A stretch of DNA of 64,000 nt, from the NCBI GenBank assembly GCA_963922205.1, contig CAWUHX010000088.1:806001-870000 (forward strand). The letters are read 5' to 3'. Under the pieces are notes generated by a model. That model was not told the DNA's origin and did not search any database. It worked only from the letters and a program-made list of their open reading frames with translations. A program made the translations under genes and the position numbers. Below, piece by piece: positions 11,391 to 22,690 of the stretch (positions within the stretch are counted from its first letter, which is position 1; the number at the start of each line of letters is the position of its first letter). The stretch is from Romanomermis culicivorax. Lineage: Eukaryota; Nematoda; Enoplea; Mermithida; Mermithidae.

Positions 11391-11424
11391 TACACCCGGA
11401 TGGAAGCTTGGTGAACCCAAAAAG

Positions 11425-11785
11425 TGAGCGAAAAATTAAAGAAACATGTCCTTTTAAGGACATGTTTGGCTACAGCTGCAGCTTGGGCAGAGTTTCTCGG
11501 CGTCCAAGCTAACTTCTGCAGCTAGACGCGATGCAGAAGATGCCTATGAGCACATAGACATTTTTTTGTTCACATGCATTTAGCACTGAGGCGGACTGCA
11601 GTGCCTATGCTAAGCATATGAACGTCTTTAGCCAAACTTCTTAGCTAGTCGTTTTTGCGTAACAAAAACGACGCTAATTTTTGGTGATAAGAGGTGCATG
11701 GAATTCACCAAAAATAGCCATGTGCTCGTGGAGCACGGCTGGCGGAAGTTTTTAGCTAAAGGGCCTACTGTAGCCCGCGTTCATA
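11425..11785. other. Cluster of perfect short hairpins, candidate structured RNA or element end
   Basis: Successive inverted repeats are visible: AAACATGTCC (11442-11451) with GGACATGTTT (11458-11467); GTCGTTTTTG with CAAAAACGAC around 11650-11675; TTTTTGGTG with CACCAAAAA around 11680-11715; GTGCTC with GAGCAC near 11723-11737; and GGGC with GCCC near 11761. CTGCAG and TGCCTATG words also recur. No open frame is present. The density of exact stems in AT-rich DNA is unusual, but function is unknown. Confidence 0.4.
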
Positions 11786-12350
11786 AAGAAATAAAAATAC
11801 AACAAAACGAAACATAGAAATGCATGAAAAATATAAAAACGAACACAAAATTCATGTGTAGAAATCAAATAAACGAAAACATGAATGAGTAATAAACAAA
11901 ACATGAAGAAAAACAAAATATTGACATGATGGGAATCAGGTGATGTTGGGAAAATTGAGCGGCGCGTGACATAATTCTGCATTTGCTGAAACTCTGACAG
12001 CTACATTGATGATTTCGAAATGAGTGGAGTATAATAATTTCGATAGAACTACATGGTAAATATGAAGAATTTATCAATTGCCTTACTTTTAATGTTTAGT
12101 GGAAAAATACATGGAGAGTGAGTTGCTAATTATGTAATGTACATGCTGAAGCAATAATGTAAATACAACTTGTACAGTATGTGATAATCATTTATTAGAT
12201 AATAATTTCATTTATTAATCTATGGTCTCAAGGGTGTCTGGAATTCACACCCAAACATTCTTATAAATTCATGTGAAGCACTTTATTTTGATCATCCCAC
12301 ACCCCATTGACCCAATTAAAGACGGACATAATTATTTGCACATTGGCACC
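11786..12350. other. Unassigned AT-rich stretch
   Basis: Only low-complexity A-rich sequence and short hydrophobic minus-strand frames typical of T-rich DNA are present. No gene supported. Confidence 0.4.
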
Positions 12351-12943
12351 TGGCCCTCGTAATGCACATGAGAATACACATTCTGTAGGTACAATAATTC
12401 CCTCCAAACGCGTAAACACACCTACCCATGTAGAAAGTACAGAAGTCCCGACCCAGACAGAAGATTTAGGAGGAATGCATGGAAAACCAAAAAACACATG
12501 AAAAACTAAAAAACATAGAGGCGGCAAAGCATACTGTAGAATAAAGCATGTAAGCGTGGGAATTAAGAGTAAATTAAAGCAAGAGGCGTGGCGAAAGAAG
12601 CATACAGTAGGCGGAAACAGGTAAGCAAAGCAGCGATTGGTTAGGCGAGCCGACAGGAGCAGACCTCCCACGATGTGAGGGCCTGGACCAAAGAAGCGAT
12701 ATAAAAGACAAGAAAATGGGGAAAAAGGGAGATTTTTATGCAGATTTTGACGTGGATTTTTATGCAGAGGTGGATCCTTTGATACAGAAGCGTTTTTGTG
12801 TTTTTATTGTGCGTCCTTTATTTTATTGTCAATGACCGAAGCAGCCGTCAATTGTTTTTCCTATTGCCGTTTTTACCTTTGTCCACTGTAGCATCCGTTT
12901 GTTTCCGGATCAAGTAAAGTGCTTCTCAAATCTGGTCATTACA
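12351..12943 (+). mobile_element. LTR-B copy 2, probable solo LTR
   Basis: Aligned end to end with 1-693. It begins near TGGCCCTCGTAATGC, carries a TATA-like GCGATATAAAAGAC at about 12695 and GAAGCAGCCGTCAATTG at about 12839, and ends CAAATCTGGTCATTACA. Homology with copy 1 ends exactly there. No internal retroelement sequence is attached. The 137-codon minus frame across it (12261-12671) is not supported as a gene. Confidence 0.6.
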
Positions 12944-13005
12944 ATTAGCATATAAATTGTAGGCAAAAACTTACTAACATAATAAATGTTTCTCGAAAAG
13001 AGCTT

Positions 13006-13579
13006 ATAATTTAATTAAATTAAGTCAAATTAAATTAAATTAAATTAAATTAAATTAAATTAAATTAAATTAAATTAAATTAAATTAAATTAAATTAAAT
13101 TAAATTAAATTAAATTAAATTAAATTAAATTAAATTAAATTAAATTAAATTAAATTAAATTAAATTAAATTAAATTAAATTAAATTAAATTAAATTAAAT
13201 TAAATTAAATTAAATTAAATTAAATTAAATTAAATTGAATTAAATTAAATTAAATTAAATTAAATTAAATTAAATTAAATTAAATTAAATTAAATTATTA
13301 AATTAAATTAAATTGAATTAAATTAAATTAAATTAAATTAAATTAAATCAAATTAAATTAAATTAAATTAAATTTAAATTAAATTAAATTAAATTAAATT
13401 AAATTAAATTAAATTAAATTAAATTAAATTAAATTAAATTAAATTAAATTAAATTAAATTAAATTAAATTAAATTAAATTAAATTAAATTAAATTAAATT
13501 AAATTAAATTAAATTAAATTAAATTAAATTAAATTAAATTAAATTAAATTAAATTAAATTAAATTAAATTAAATTAAAT
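13006..13579. repeat. (AAATT)n pentanucleotide satellite, tract 1
   Basis: About 570 bases of almost pure TTAAA/AAATT repeat with occasional TTGAA, TCAAA and single-base register slips. Two longer tracts (18936-20396 and 33241-34366) have the same unit and the same variants. Confidence 0.95.
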
Positions 13580-13589
13580 AGATGATAGA

Positions 13590-13905
13590 ATCTGCTGCCT
13601 GGATGCAAGGACACCTTTTTTTTATAGAGAATCGAAAAAACTCCCATCCCAGCCCCTGTTCATTCTACCCCTCAGTAGAATTTCCGTGCTGTCCATAACT
13701 ATGTTATCTTTAGTAAGTCTAAAACCAATGATTAGCCACGTGATCCCTGAAACCAGACCAACTGTTTGCCGTAGTCGTTTCAAGTAAAACCATATCCACA
13801 GAAGGACATCGAAACCCTTTTTTTCTAGTAGCCTACTTTTTTTCAAGCAATAATCTGTGGAAGTTCGGAACTTTGCACCTTCTGAAACAGTTTTTTTATT
13901 TTGAT
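13590..13905 (-). repeat. Dispersed repeat D2, copy 1
   Basis: Matches 27285-27590 and, over its left half, 28735-28885. Shared blocks are GCAAGGACACCTTTTTTT-like, CCCAGCCCCTGT, CCCCTCAGTAGAATTTCC, ACCAACTGTTTGCCGTAGTC and TTGCACCTTCTGAAACA. On the minus strand the left half of each copy reads as a similar peptide (core ST-G-Q-GQ-L-W), so the family may descend from a duplicated exon. Confidence 0.6.
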
Positions 13906-14062
13906 TGTTTCGAGCCAGAATCGATTATTCGCTTCCCGAACAGTTCTAGGAACTGTAGGAGCTGTTACGTCAATGGAAATCAACGTTTTTTTGTGGAAAT
14001 AGTTAGGCCTGTGAAAACGCCGTATTGAAAAAATCGCAAATATTCATATCATACTTATACAA

Positions 14063-14965
14063 TCATGAAGAAAGTTTCATTAAATTTTTCAGACCATTAC
14101 AAAAATCCTTCGAATTTGTAAACATGAATATTATAATTATCAGCGCTTCCATCACTGCAAATGGGCCAAAATAGACACCAATATCGAATATATTGCTGAC
14201 GTTGAAAATTGCTAATAAAAACGAACTGGCTGTGTTGACCATTTGTGTGCAAATTTGCACCACTGCTGAGGTGGCCAAAGCTATGGTCAACTGTTTTTGC
14301 TTTTGAACGCCTATCTGACTGACACTGTTAGTGGCCATTGTCGGTTTTCGTATGCGCTTGATCAAGTATGAATAAATAATCACTACAGTAATACCCATGG
14401 ACAGATTGATACCATAGGTGATCGGTGCAGCATGAGACACTAGGCGGGCGGCACACATTGTAACATAAGGAATTTTTTGAGGAGTTAAAAAGTTTGGTAA
14501 TAAGCCAGCAACTATAGGGTACAACAAACATAGTGTGATTTCAATAAAAAAACATTTGATCTGTTTAATTTTGTAATAGAGAGGGTATACGACAGATTGC
14601 AATCTGTTGATAGCTATGACAACTGTGAAAGCCATACTTGTATAACTGAAAAGTTGGAAGCAAAGCCAACGGCCACAAGTTTCCATTGACATGAATTCAT
14701 CTCTCAGTGTAGCATAGTTATAAACATGGTATGAATTAATACCTATGTAATAACTCGAGAGCATTGTTTCACTCAACATTAGAGCAAAGATTGGTATCAT
14801 ACCTTTCTGTTGTACAGGCTTCCACGTGGCTATAGTTCCCATCATGATCAGTGAAGCCATCAGGTTCAAAACTGACGCAATAATGTATTCTATCGAACTA
14901 TATATATGTCGTTGAATTTGATCAATAGAAATTGCTATCAGATCTTGAATGATGGTATTGTTCAT
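14063..14965 (-). CDS. Nematode Srsx-like 7TM G protein-coupled receptor, intact and intronless
   Basis: A single 300-codon frame encodes seven predicted helices: about 27-46, 57-76, 101-122, 139-158, 183-203, 226-254 and 262-283. The N-terminus has an NNT sequon. Cys97 before TM3 and Cys171 in the second outer loop can form the conserved disulfide. The DRY position at the end of TM3 reads A-I-N120-R121-L, so the arginine is kept but the acidic residue is lost. TM7 ends MFTNSKDF rather than NPxxY. This plan fits the nematode serpentine receptor class sx-type family, usually chemosensory or peptide receptors in neuronal membranes. The length is normal and no stop or frameshift interrupts it. 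A tiny relic of a paralogue lies at 31690-31750. Confidence 0.8.
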   Translation of the reverse strand: MNNTIIQDLIAISIDQIQRHIYSSIEYIIASVLNLMASLIMMGTIATWKPVQQKGMIPIFALMLSETMLSSYYIGINSYHVYNYATLRDEFMSMETCGRWLCFQLFSYTSMAFTVVIAINRLQSVVYPLYYKIKQIKCFFIEITLCLLYPIVAGLLPNFLTPQKIPYVTMCAARLVSHAAPITYGINLSMGITVVIIYSYLIKRIRKPTMATNSVSQIGVQKQKQLTIALATSAVVQICTQMVNTASSFLLAIFNVSNIFDIGVYFGPFAVMEALIIIIFMFTNSKDFCNGLKNLMKLSS

Positions 14966-17341
14966 TTGAACCGATGATACAAAATAATACAGATGCAGAG
15001 ACGTAGTTTAAGCAGACTAGTAAAACATTCACCAATAACGGATTCACTTTGAGACTTGTAGACAAACAAAAAATATTACTAATCAACCCGTTTGAAAATA
15101 CAAACAGGCATATGATTTTCTGCACCTTTTATGTCTAAATTACTAATTAGAAAATTAGAAATTTTTTGTTTGTTTTCGTCAAGCGATTCACCTGCAATGC
15201 AGTGAGGGCGTCACATTCATGTGCTATCCAGGAAGAATTCTCACTTTTTTGCTATTGTTGGAAGCTTTTCCATCCTCAGATATAAGTCAATAAGATATTT
15301 TTCATTAATAACAACATTTGGTGAAAATTCACTTTGTTCAGTTCGAATTTTTTCAGTTTAGGCAGCATTGCAGGAGTATATTCATTGTCAATGCTGTCCA
15401 TTCTTGAATTTCAACTCCAAAAGCTGAAATTGTTGATGTTCTAAAATGAAAGCTGATTTATGCAAATTGAATGCACACATCTTGGAACTTGGAGTGTTTT
15501 GGTGTACATGCACAGGAGAGCATTTGAGATGGCATATGGTAAATGAGAGGTGAATAGGTATTTATGGGTCTAAGATTTTTAGTAGGAGGCGATTTTCAAC
15601 AGGAAATTGCCGATTTACATGGTATCAGTCAATATGGCCTGTCAAGGTCCATATGTACAGTCAGGCTTGAAGGCAGCAGTGGGGTTGGGAGAACCATGGT
15701 CTCCCGAAGTGTTTCAAGTGTTGAAAAAGCAAAGCAAAAGTAAAAAAACTCAACATAATCTTTTTTTTCGACGAATAAGTCAAGTCAGAAATACCATTGT
15801 ATCTTAATTTTTAGCTGAAATATAGGATTGCAAAGAATATGTGCAATCCGAGAAAATTTCCTGGCAACAAGCTTGCATACAGTTATCCAATCTGTTGCTA
15901 CATCAAGACCAAAATTCATGGCCTTCTCAAGGCCAACAGATAATCAATCCCGGCTTTTTAGGGAAAACAAGACCTTCATTGTATCATTGATTGTACTCAT
16001 ATTCCAATAATGAATCCTAGCTGGAATAATGAATCTGAACTTTTCCGAAATTGAAAGGGTCGGTTTTCAACCTATATGGAATTGATGTGTGATGCTGAAT
16101 TACTAATGAGAAATGTAGTCGCAAGCTGGAAAGGCAATACTTATAGTGTCCACATTATCATCGGATAACTACTCTAAGATCAGCTTTAGGGACTTCTATC
16201 CCATTTCCATTTATTCTCAATCTGCAGCATGCGGGTACACATGCCAGAGTTTAACTCGTGGATGGAGTTTTCCCTTGCTTGGCAGAACATTGGGATATTC
16301 AGCCAAAAAAAGTTGCATACCTATTGTAGCTTGGTCAGTTCTGCATAACTTCAATGTTTTGAAAAACGAACAAACATAAGGTAAAAATGAGGATGGTGAT
16401 GAAGAAGGAGGGGAATACGAAAAATAATAATCCTCAAGGATTAGCGAAAGGAAGATCAGTCGTCAATAGAAATTTCAACAAAGTTTTGACACGCCACTTA
16501 TCTTCCACTGTTTGAGTGTTCAAGCATGTTAAAGAGATAAAAATCTTAGTTGCTCAAGTCCTCTCCATTCGGCTTCCAGTTGAGTACATGTCCGTTTTCG
16601 GCAATCTGGACTAGATCCAAGTAAAACCACAATTTTCTTGCATGGTGATATTTTCTGGCTTGCGGTTTGGTGGTCAGTCTCTTTTCTCTATTGTATCAAT
16701 CAAACAAGGAGTACCTCGTGGCATATATTTAAGTAAAAAATTGACTTCATTCAAAGATAAATTTGGATCTCGATCACAGGCTTTTTTTCGTTTGACCACT
16801 AATAATAAGTTTTTTGTGAAGTCAGTTGGTTAAATGAGAAAAAAATTAAAGCGGACTGATCCAGACTCTTGCCAGTAATAAACGTAAATGTTCAGAGTAC
16901 AACAGTAAAGAAAAGTAACACGTTTGCACAAAGTTAGCTGGACAGAAACATGCATTTATGTTGTGTATATTTTTTTATTCATACTATAACTATGCAAAGC
17001 TTTATCGCTGTTTTGTAAAAATGAACAAATTTATTCAATGAATAGTATATTTGCTCATTTATCGGCCGAATTCACCGAGTAAGCAATTTTGTTCACTAAA
17101 TAGTGCATCTGACCCTGAATGTGAAAAAGTAGGATGAAGTGGTCAGAATTTCGTCCATCATATTTTTATATTGTGATATCGTTTCGCTAGGAATACAATG
17201 TCTCCCACCCGTGTGGACATTTACGATTTATCTGCAGTGGAGGGAATGCAAGTTAAAACCTGATTTTCTGGAGTACAAACCCAGTGTGGAAGTCTACATT
17301 TAAAACTCAATGCTTTTCTTGGCTTTTTGGTATTGGACATT
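14966..17341. other. Unassigned AT-rich intergenic DNA
   Basis: Read on both strands; no frame above about 77 codons and none with family motifs. No repeat shared with the rest of the window was found. It may hold the regulatory DNA of the receptor gene, but no site can be named. Confidence 0.4.
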
Positions 17342-17670
17342 TGTTGTATTGTGTTTCCATCGATTTTGTTGGATTTCGTAGTTTGTGGTCAATTTTGAAG
17401 AATCATCCACAGTCACGTGTTTGACTGAATGAAGCGGACTATTCCAGGCTGTTTACCATATGTTTCAGATTCAGTAGGTGTGTGTGTGAGAGTTATTTTA
17501 TTCTTCTTGGTCCCTGCACCCTGTGCCTTTAGTTTTGTGTTTGTCTGCAAGGGAGTATTATTTATTCACCACACCCACTGTGCGTTTTATACATTGTACT
17601 TATGTTATTGCGTGATCACCTTGTATAGTGAATGTGGATTTTTAGATTAGGTAAAAATTATAAGAGTTCC
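17342..17670 (+). mobile_element. LTR-A fragment, truncated and degenerate
   Basis: Starts TGTTGTATTGTGTTTCCATC, matching the LTR start TGTTGTAGTGTGTTTCCACC at 41497. It shares GCGGACTATTCCAG/GCGGACCATTGACAG, a TTGTATAGT word and the block TTAGGTAAAAAT before homology ends. The 3' part of the LTR, including the terminal ATATAACA, is missing. It is more diverged than the other LTR-A copies and so probably older. Confidence 0.6.
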
Positions 17671-17870
17671 TACTTTTCTAAGATGAATTTGGGCAAGCAG
17701 TGGTCAAAGATTTGGCAAATGCACAATTTCTAAAGATCACGAAATCATTAGTGATAAGTTCGATATAGTTGTAGAGGGAAATTATCAAGGAGTCCGTGTC
17801 ATGAAAGAAAAATTTATTGAGAAAAGTAAACGAGCCCTCCATAACTCTGAAGTGATTATTGCAAAATGAG
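17671..17870 (+). pseudogene. Possible exon relic with kinase-like glycine loop (weak)
   Basis: A plus-strand frame from about 17696 reads through FDIVVEGNYQGVRVMKEKFI and stops at a TGA near 17868. The G-x-Y-x-G-x-x-V-x-x-K arrangement resembles the start of a kinase or receptor guanylyl cyclase kinase-homology domain, but the stretch is under 60 residues and has no flanking exons. A diverged copy of part of it lies at 31340-31400 (CATGAACGAAAAATTTATTG). Identity is uncertain. Confidence 0.25.
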
Positions 17871-18935
17871 TAGAGTATAGGAGACATGGAAAATGTAGCT
17901 CAGTCTCCTAATCCATGGAATCCATGGTAGGAAAAGGGCAGACGTAATTTTGAATTGAATTGTTCTAATGTCTCATTTATGAAATTTTTGCCGTGATTCT
18001 CTCACAATTAACAGGAAATGCAATTGTAATAAAGCATTCATTCTCCAAGTCCTGCGATCCTCTAGCAGTACATGAATTTAAGTAATTTTTCGTCAATACG
18101 TAGAGGACATGGTGAACTGTCTATTGCATAGTGAATTTTTTGGTGCTTCTGAGCGTTAACAGTAGTTATAGTGATTTTTGTGGGAAAAATGACAATTTTC
18201 GCTTTTCCATGTTTCGAGCACCACTGAATTCCTAATGTGCATTTTAAACTAATGAGTCCTACAGTAAATAGTGACCCACCGATTGACTAAAGTTGGATAA
18301 ATTTTCAGAATACGATATTTGGCGTACCCAAACTTGCAAAAGTTGAAACAAATGTATATAAGAAATTGAATAGATCGAAAATTATCTACTTTTTTCACTG
18401 TAGTTATGCGAAATTTTGATTTTTAAACGATATGAATATCATTTTCGTTCCTAGCGCATCAAGTTACATCAAATCTGTGAATTTCAGGTATGTTTACTTT
18501 TTTACTTATAACTAAGTTGAATCCTCTCCGAAATCGTGTCTTAAGAGAATCACAACATTCAACAACTATTCAATATGTGGCCCATCCAGTTCTCTTATAC
18601 CCTCATAATGAAAACTTAGCAAAGCATAAAAAGCGAAAAAGAAATAAAAAACATTGAACAGAAGAAAAATATAAAGGAAAAAAGGAGAAAACGAAACTCA
18701 TTTTAAAAAAATGAAAAACAATATGGAATAAGGAACTAAACATTTAAAAGGAAAGATAAAACGGAGAAATACAAAGAAAAGTGAACAAAAAAGGAACAAG
18801 AAACAGTAACAAACAAATGCAGATCGTAGATCATAAATAACTCGCAATTTGCTTATGATATCCATGTTATGCATTGAAATTCGATGTTATTTCTGGGGGT
18901 ATTGATGCCATCAGACTAGAATTGATAAATGTTAT
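17871..18935. other. Unassigned AT-rich stretch
   Basis: No gene supported. An A/G-rich low-complexity stretch occupies about 18630-18800. Confidence 0.4.
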
Positions 18936-20396
18936 CAAATTAAATTAAATTAAATTAAATTAAGTTAAATTAAATTGAATTAAATTAAATTAAATTAAAT
19001 TAAATTAAATTAAATTAAATTAAATTAAATTAAATTAAATTAAATTAAATTAAATTAAATTAAATTAAATTAAATTAAATTAAATTAAATTAAATTAAAT
19101 TAAATTAAATTATATTAAATTAAATTAAATTGAATTAAATTAAATTAAATTAAATTAAATTAAATTAAATTAAATTAAATTAAATTAAATTAAATTGAAT
19201 TAAATTAAATTAAATTGAATTAAATTGAATTAAATTAAATTATTAAATTAAATTAAATTAAATTAAATTAAATTAAATTAAATAAAAACAAATTAAATTA
19301 AATTAAATTAAATTAAATTAAATCAAATTAAATTAGCTTAAATTAAATTAAATTAAATTAAATTAAATTAAATTAAATTAAATTAAATTAAATTAAATTA
19401 AATTAAATTAAATTAAATTAAATTAAATTAAATTAAATTAAATTATTAAATTAAATTAAATTAAATTAAATTAAATTAAATTAAATTAAATTAAATTAAA
19501 TTAAATTAAATTAAATTAAATTAAATTAAATTAAATTAAATTAAATTAAATTAAATTAAATTAAATTAAATTAAATTAAATTAAATTAAATTAAATTAAA
19601 TTAAATTAAATTAAATTAAATTAAATTAAATTAAATTAAATTAAATTAAATTAAATTAAATTAAATTAAATTAAATTAAATTAAATTAAATTAAATTAAA
19701 TTGAATTAAATTAAATTAAATTAAATTGAATTAAATTGAATTAAATTAAATTATTAAATTAAATTAAATTAAATTAAATTAAATTAAATTAAATTAAATT
19801 AAATAAAAACAAATTAAATTAAATTAAATTAAATTAAATTAAATTAAATTAAATTAGCTTAAATTAAATTAAATTAAATTAAATTAAATTAAATTAAATT
19901 AAATTAAATTAAATTAAATTAAATTAAATTAAATTAAATTAAATTAAATTAAATTAAATTAAATTAAATTAATTAAATTAAATTAAATTAAATTAAATTA
20001 AATTAAATTAAATTAAATTAAATTAAATTAAATTAAATTAAATTAAATTAAATTAAATTAAATTAAATTAAATTAAATTAAATTAAATTAAATTAAATTA
20101 AATTAAATTAAATTAAATTAAATTAAATTGAATTAAATTAAATTAAATTAAATTAAATTAAATTAAATTAAATTAAATTAAATTAAATTAAATTAAATTA
20201 AATTAAATTAAATTAAATTAAATTAAATTAAATTAAATTAAATTAAATTAAATTAGAATTAAATTCAATTAAATTAGATTAAATTGGATTAAATAATTAA
20301 ATTAAATTAAATTAAATAATTAAATTAAATTAAATCGGATTAAATCAAATAAATTAAATTAAATTAAATTAATCAAATTAAATCAAATTAAAGTAA
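18936..20396. repeat. (AAATT)n satellite, tract 2, with internal 521-bp higher-order duplication
   Basis: About 1.46 kb of AAATT repeat. Two landmark variants, AATAAAAACA (19281 and 19802) and TTAGCTT (19333 and 19854), recur at the same spacing of 521 bases. A TTATTAAATT slip and a cluster of TTGAATT variants lie before each, so a 521-base block of satellite was itself tandemly duplicated. The tract forms the left edge of duplication copy A. Confidence 0.95.
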
Positions 20397-21069
20397 ATGA
20401 CAGTAATAAATTTTTAGTAAACCTAACAATGCTAATTTTACCAAGCAATTTTTTTACCAAACATTATGTGCAAACAACTCATTAGTGGATATTACTTTTT
20501 TTGGTAGATCCCACAGAAATTCCATTTTTTATTCCGATTAAATATCACCCCCATTACCCATGATGAAGGTTGTTTTACGTGGAAGGCTAGGAAACGTCGC
20601 ATGTGCTTCGTCATGGCATTCACTGATCAATAAGGCATAAACAACTTTTTCCAGAAGCATTTACCGATCATTAATAGTTGTAATTAATCTGAAATTTCTC
20701 AGGAATTGAGTCCACAAAAGATGATTTTTTTCCATTCAACCAAGTTATATTTACCTACCAAGTTTGCATGGTTTTTTGTACATCGGTTGCTGTTTGGGAT
20801 CATTAAAATCTATGGAAAATTTCTATCAATTCAGAGAATCAAGCGTACAAATACAGAATAAGAAATTTACTTCGTCCGAAAAAGGCAAACAAAACATTCA
20901 ATCACAAACATATTCGAAAAACACTGTAAAATACATCAGAGGCAGTTAAAAGTGCAAAGATAAAATTTTCATGTAAATGCAATTATTCATTGCTCAAAAA
21001 TGCATGTATAATAATATTGATCAGATAGAACACAAAAGTTTAAATACATTTTTGTAACACCTATGAACC
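20397..21069. other. Duplicated intergenic segment (copy A), 3' of the DEG/ENaC gene
   Basis: Aligns with 34367-34640 and 35220-35533 of copy B (shared AACTCATTAGTGG, GGCTAGGAAACG/ATGCTAGGAAACG, TGCAATTATTCATTG-like blocks). Copy B carries two extra MITE copies in this interval. No gene is supported; the 61-codon plus frame is not conserved. Confidence 0.55.
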
Positions 21070-21851
21070 TTAATTATGAAAATTATTCACTAACAGCGAA
21101 AAGGAGTAATTTTTTGCTGCAAATATGATATATTTCAATAAAAAGTACAACAATTCGAAAAATGTCAGAAATGACAATCCGTAAAATAAACCACAGGAAT
21201 TTGCAATATCGATCAACAAATCCGACCATATATAGGCCTGATTATCAATAAACACATACACATTACTACTACCATAGTAAAAATCCACTAAAACTAAATT
21301 GCGTTCTACCCATCTTCCGAAAGCGATATTTATTTGCTTGGCTAAATCTTTATAGACATAATTTTCCGTAGAATTTTTGCCACCCAACAGGAAATTTGGG
21401 TTCAATTTTTCCGTATCAAACGTCATACTGAAGCTGCGTTCTTTGCAAGGCAATGGACAATAGGGGGCTTGGGACCAAAATTGATTTTGGAATAGTTTTT
21501 GGAGAAGCACAAGAGGGCACATACCATACTTTAGCATATTGCGGCAGTCTTTTTCGAAAGAATAATTTAAGGGAAAACCAATCAAATCGAAATTTCGTGT
21601 ATTAATGTATGGGATGAAAGTCTCTTTTGTTGGTAAAATACAGCCACATTGTTCATACAAACCTTTAATTATAGCTTTTGCCGTACATAAACCAAAATAA
21701 TAGGGTGTAGGATTTTGTCCATCTGAATCAACGAGTTTTTTGTTAACGCATCGGCCCAAATGCTCCGTATTCCTGATAAACTGTGTCAATTGTATATTCA
21801 CACCAGTTTCGTAGCCCACTGGAAGAAAAGCCCATTTAGACAACACTTCAC
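21070..21851 (-). CDS. DEG/ENaC channel, copy A, last exon (cysteine-rich ectodomain, TM2, C-terminus)
   Basis: The exon encodes 259 residues and a stop. It starts at an AATAG|GTGAAGTG acceptor that joins in phase with the exon at 22193-22360. It carries the cysteine-rich ectodomain core (C..K, YFGLCTAKAII, EQCGCILPT, AYCPLPCKERSF) and then the pre-TM2 segment LVLVDFYYGSSNVYVF. TM2, GLFYGLSFLTFFELLYFL, contains the G-x-S selectivity-filter motif as GLS. These are signatures of epithelial sodium channel/degenerin subunits, trimeric amiloride-type cation channels of the plasma membrane. The usual GG before TM2 reads NSCG. Reading is uninterrupted. The rest of the gene lies to the right, but its second exon could not be found. 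Confidence 0.85.
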
Positions 21852-22192
21852 CTATTGAGGTATTGCTTTGTACTGCCATCTTTTCAGTCCTCCATATTAT
21901 ACAAAGCATAGTGTGCATATGTGTCATGTTTCAGAACATGAAATAGTTGAAAATAAAATTAAATACCATTTCATATTCCAGAAAATAGTTCAAAAAAATA
22001 TAATTCCAGTCTAAAAACCACAATATTTATCCATGGTGTAGACCATCCAACAGTCACATTTTTCTTGAAAACTTGTCTTTTTGATCAAAGAAGACATGAT
22101 TAGTTCATTCTATGTGCAGCATGTCAGCACTTCCTTATATCAGCTACATACATGTTTTGGATACATGCTGTCCCCATCGAAAACATACTCAC

Positions 22193-22360
22193 CTGGTAAC
22201 CTTCGAAATCCTTTTTCACTGTTGAAAGACAATGGTGCATAATTTTCTCTCAAATCAAATAACACTCCAATGCCATTGAAAGAGTTTTGCATAACACAAT
22301 ATTCTTCTTGATGAACATTCATCAGGAATCGGAAACCATGTTCTCGGCCTATACCTTTTG
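22193..22360 (-). CDS. DEG/ENaC channel, copy A, internal exon (exon 3 by analogy with copy B)
   Basis: This 168-base exon is flanked by TTAATGAAAG|CAAAAGG and CCAG|GTGAGT, both phase 1, and its length is identical in copy B (37549-37716). It encodes the segment HGFRFLMNVHQEEYCVM followed by GFRRLPG, which fits the part of the ectodomain just after the FNG motif in degenerins (G-x-x-x-GL-x-L-x-L then GF..L). Joined to the exon at 21070-21851 the frame is continuous: LPG then EVLSKWAFLPVGYET. The acceptor is weak, and alternatives 6 or 12 bases downstream also keep phase. Confidence 0.7.
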
Positions 22361-22439
22361 CTTTCATTAAAGAATCTTAAAACAGAGCAACAAAATTTGT
22401 CTATTGCATGCTATTACATCTATCCTCTAATAAAACAAA

Positions 22440-22690
22440 AACTATATGTTTATACATGTAATGTATGTCAGGCAGTGCACTATGTAATGTATGTCATGCA
22501 GATCGCTTAGGAGATCTATGCAATGTACCTCATGAGATATGTAATGCAACATATGCACTGTAACATATGTACATAATGTGTGTACAAATGTACATAACTT
22601 ATGTACATGACATATCTAATGCACTATATGTGCGTTACCTATGCATTGTATTATAATTGCATAGCATATGTAATGTACTATAGTTGACGT
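22440..22690. repeat. ATGTAATGTATG-type degenerate tandem repeat in intron (copy A)
   Basis: Many imperfect repeats of TATGTAATGTACAT and TATGTCATGCA in tandem. The corresponding intron of copy B has a shorter version at about 37800-37930. Confidence 0.6.

Noticed and set aside
13006..13579. Possible CRISPR-like or regulatory repeat array
   Set aside because: A pure pentanucleotide satellite without spacers, in a eukaryotic context.
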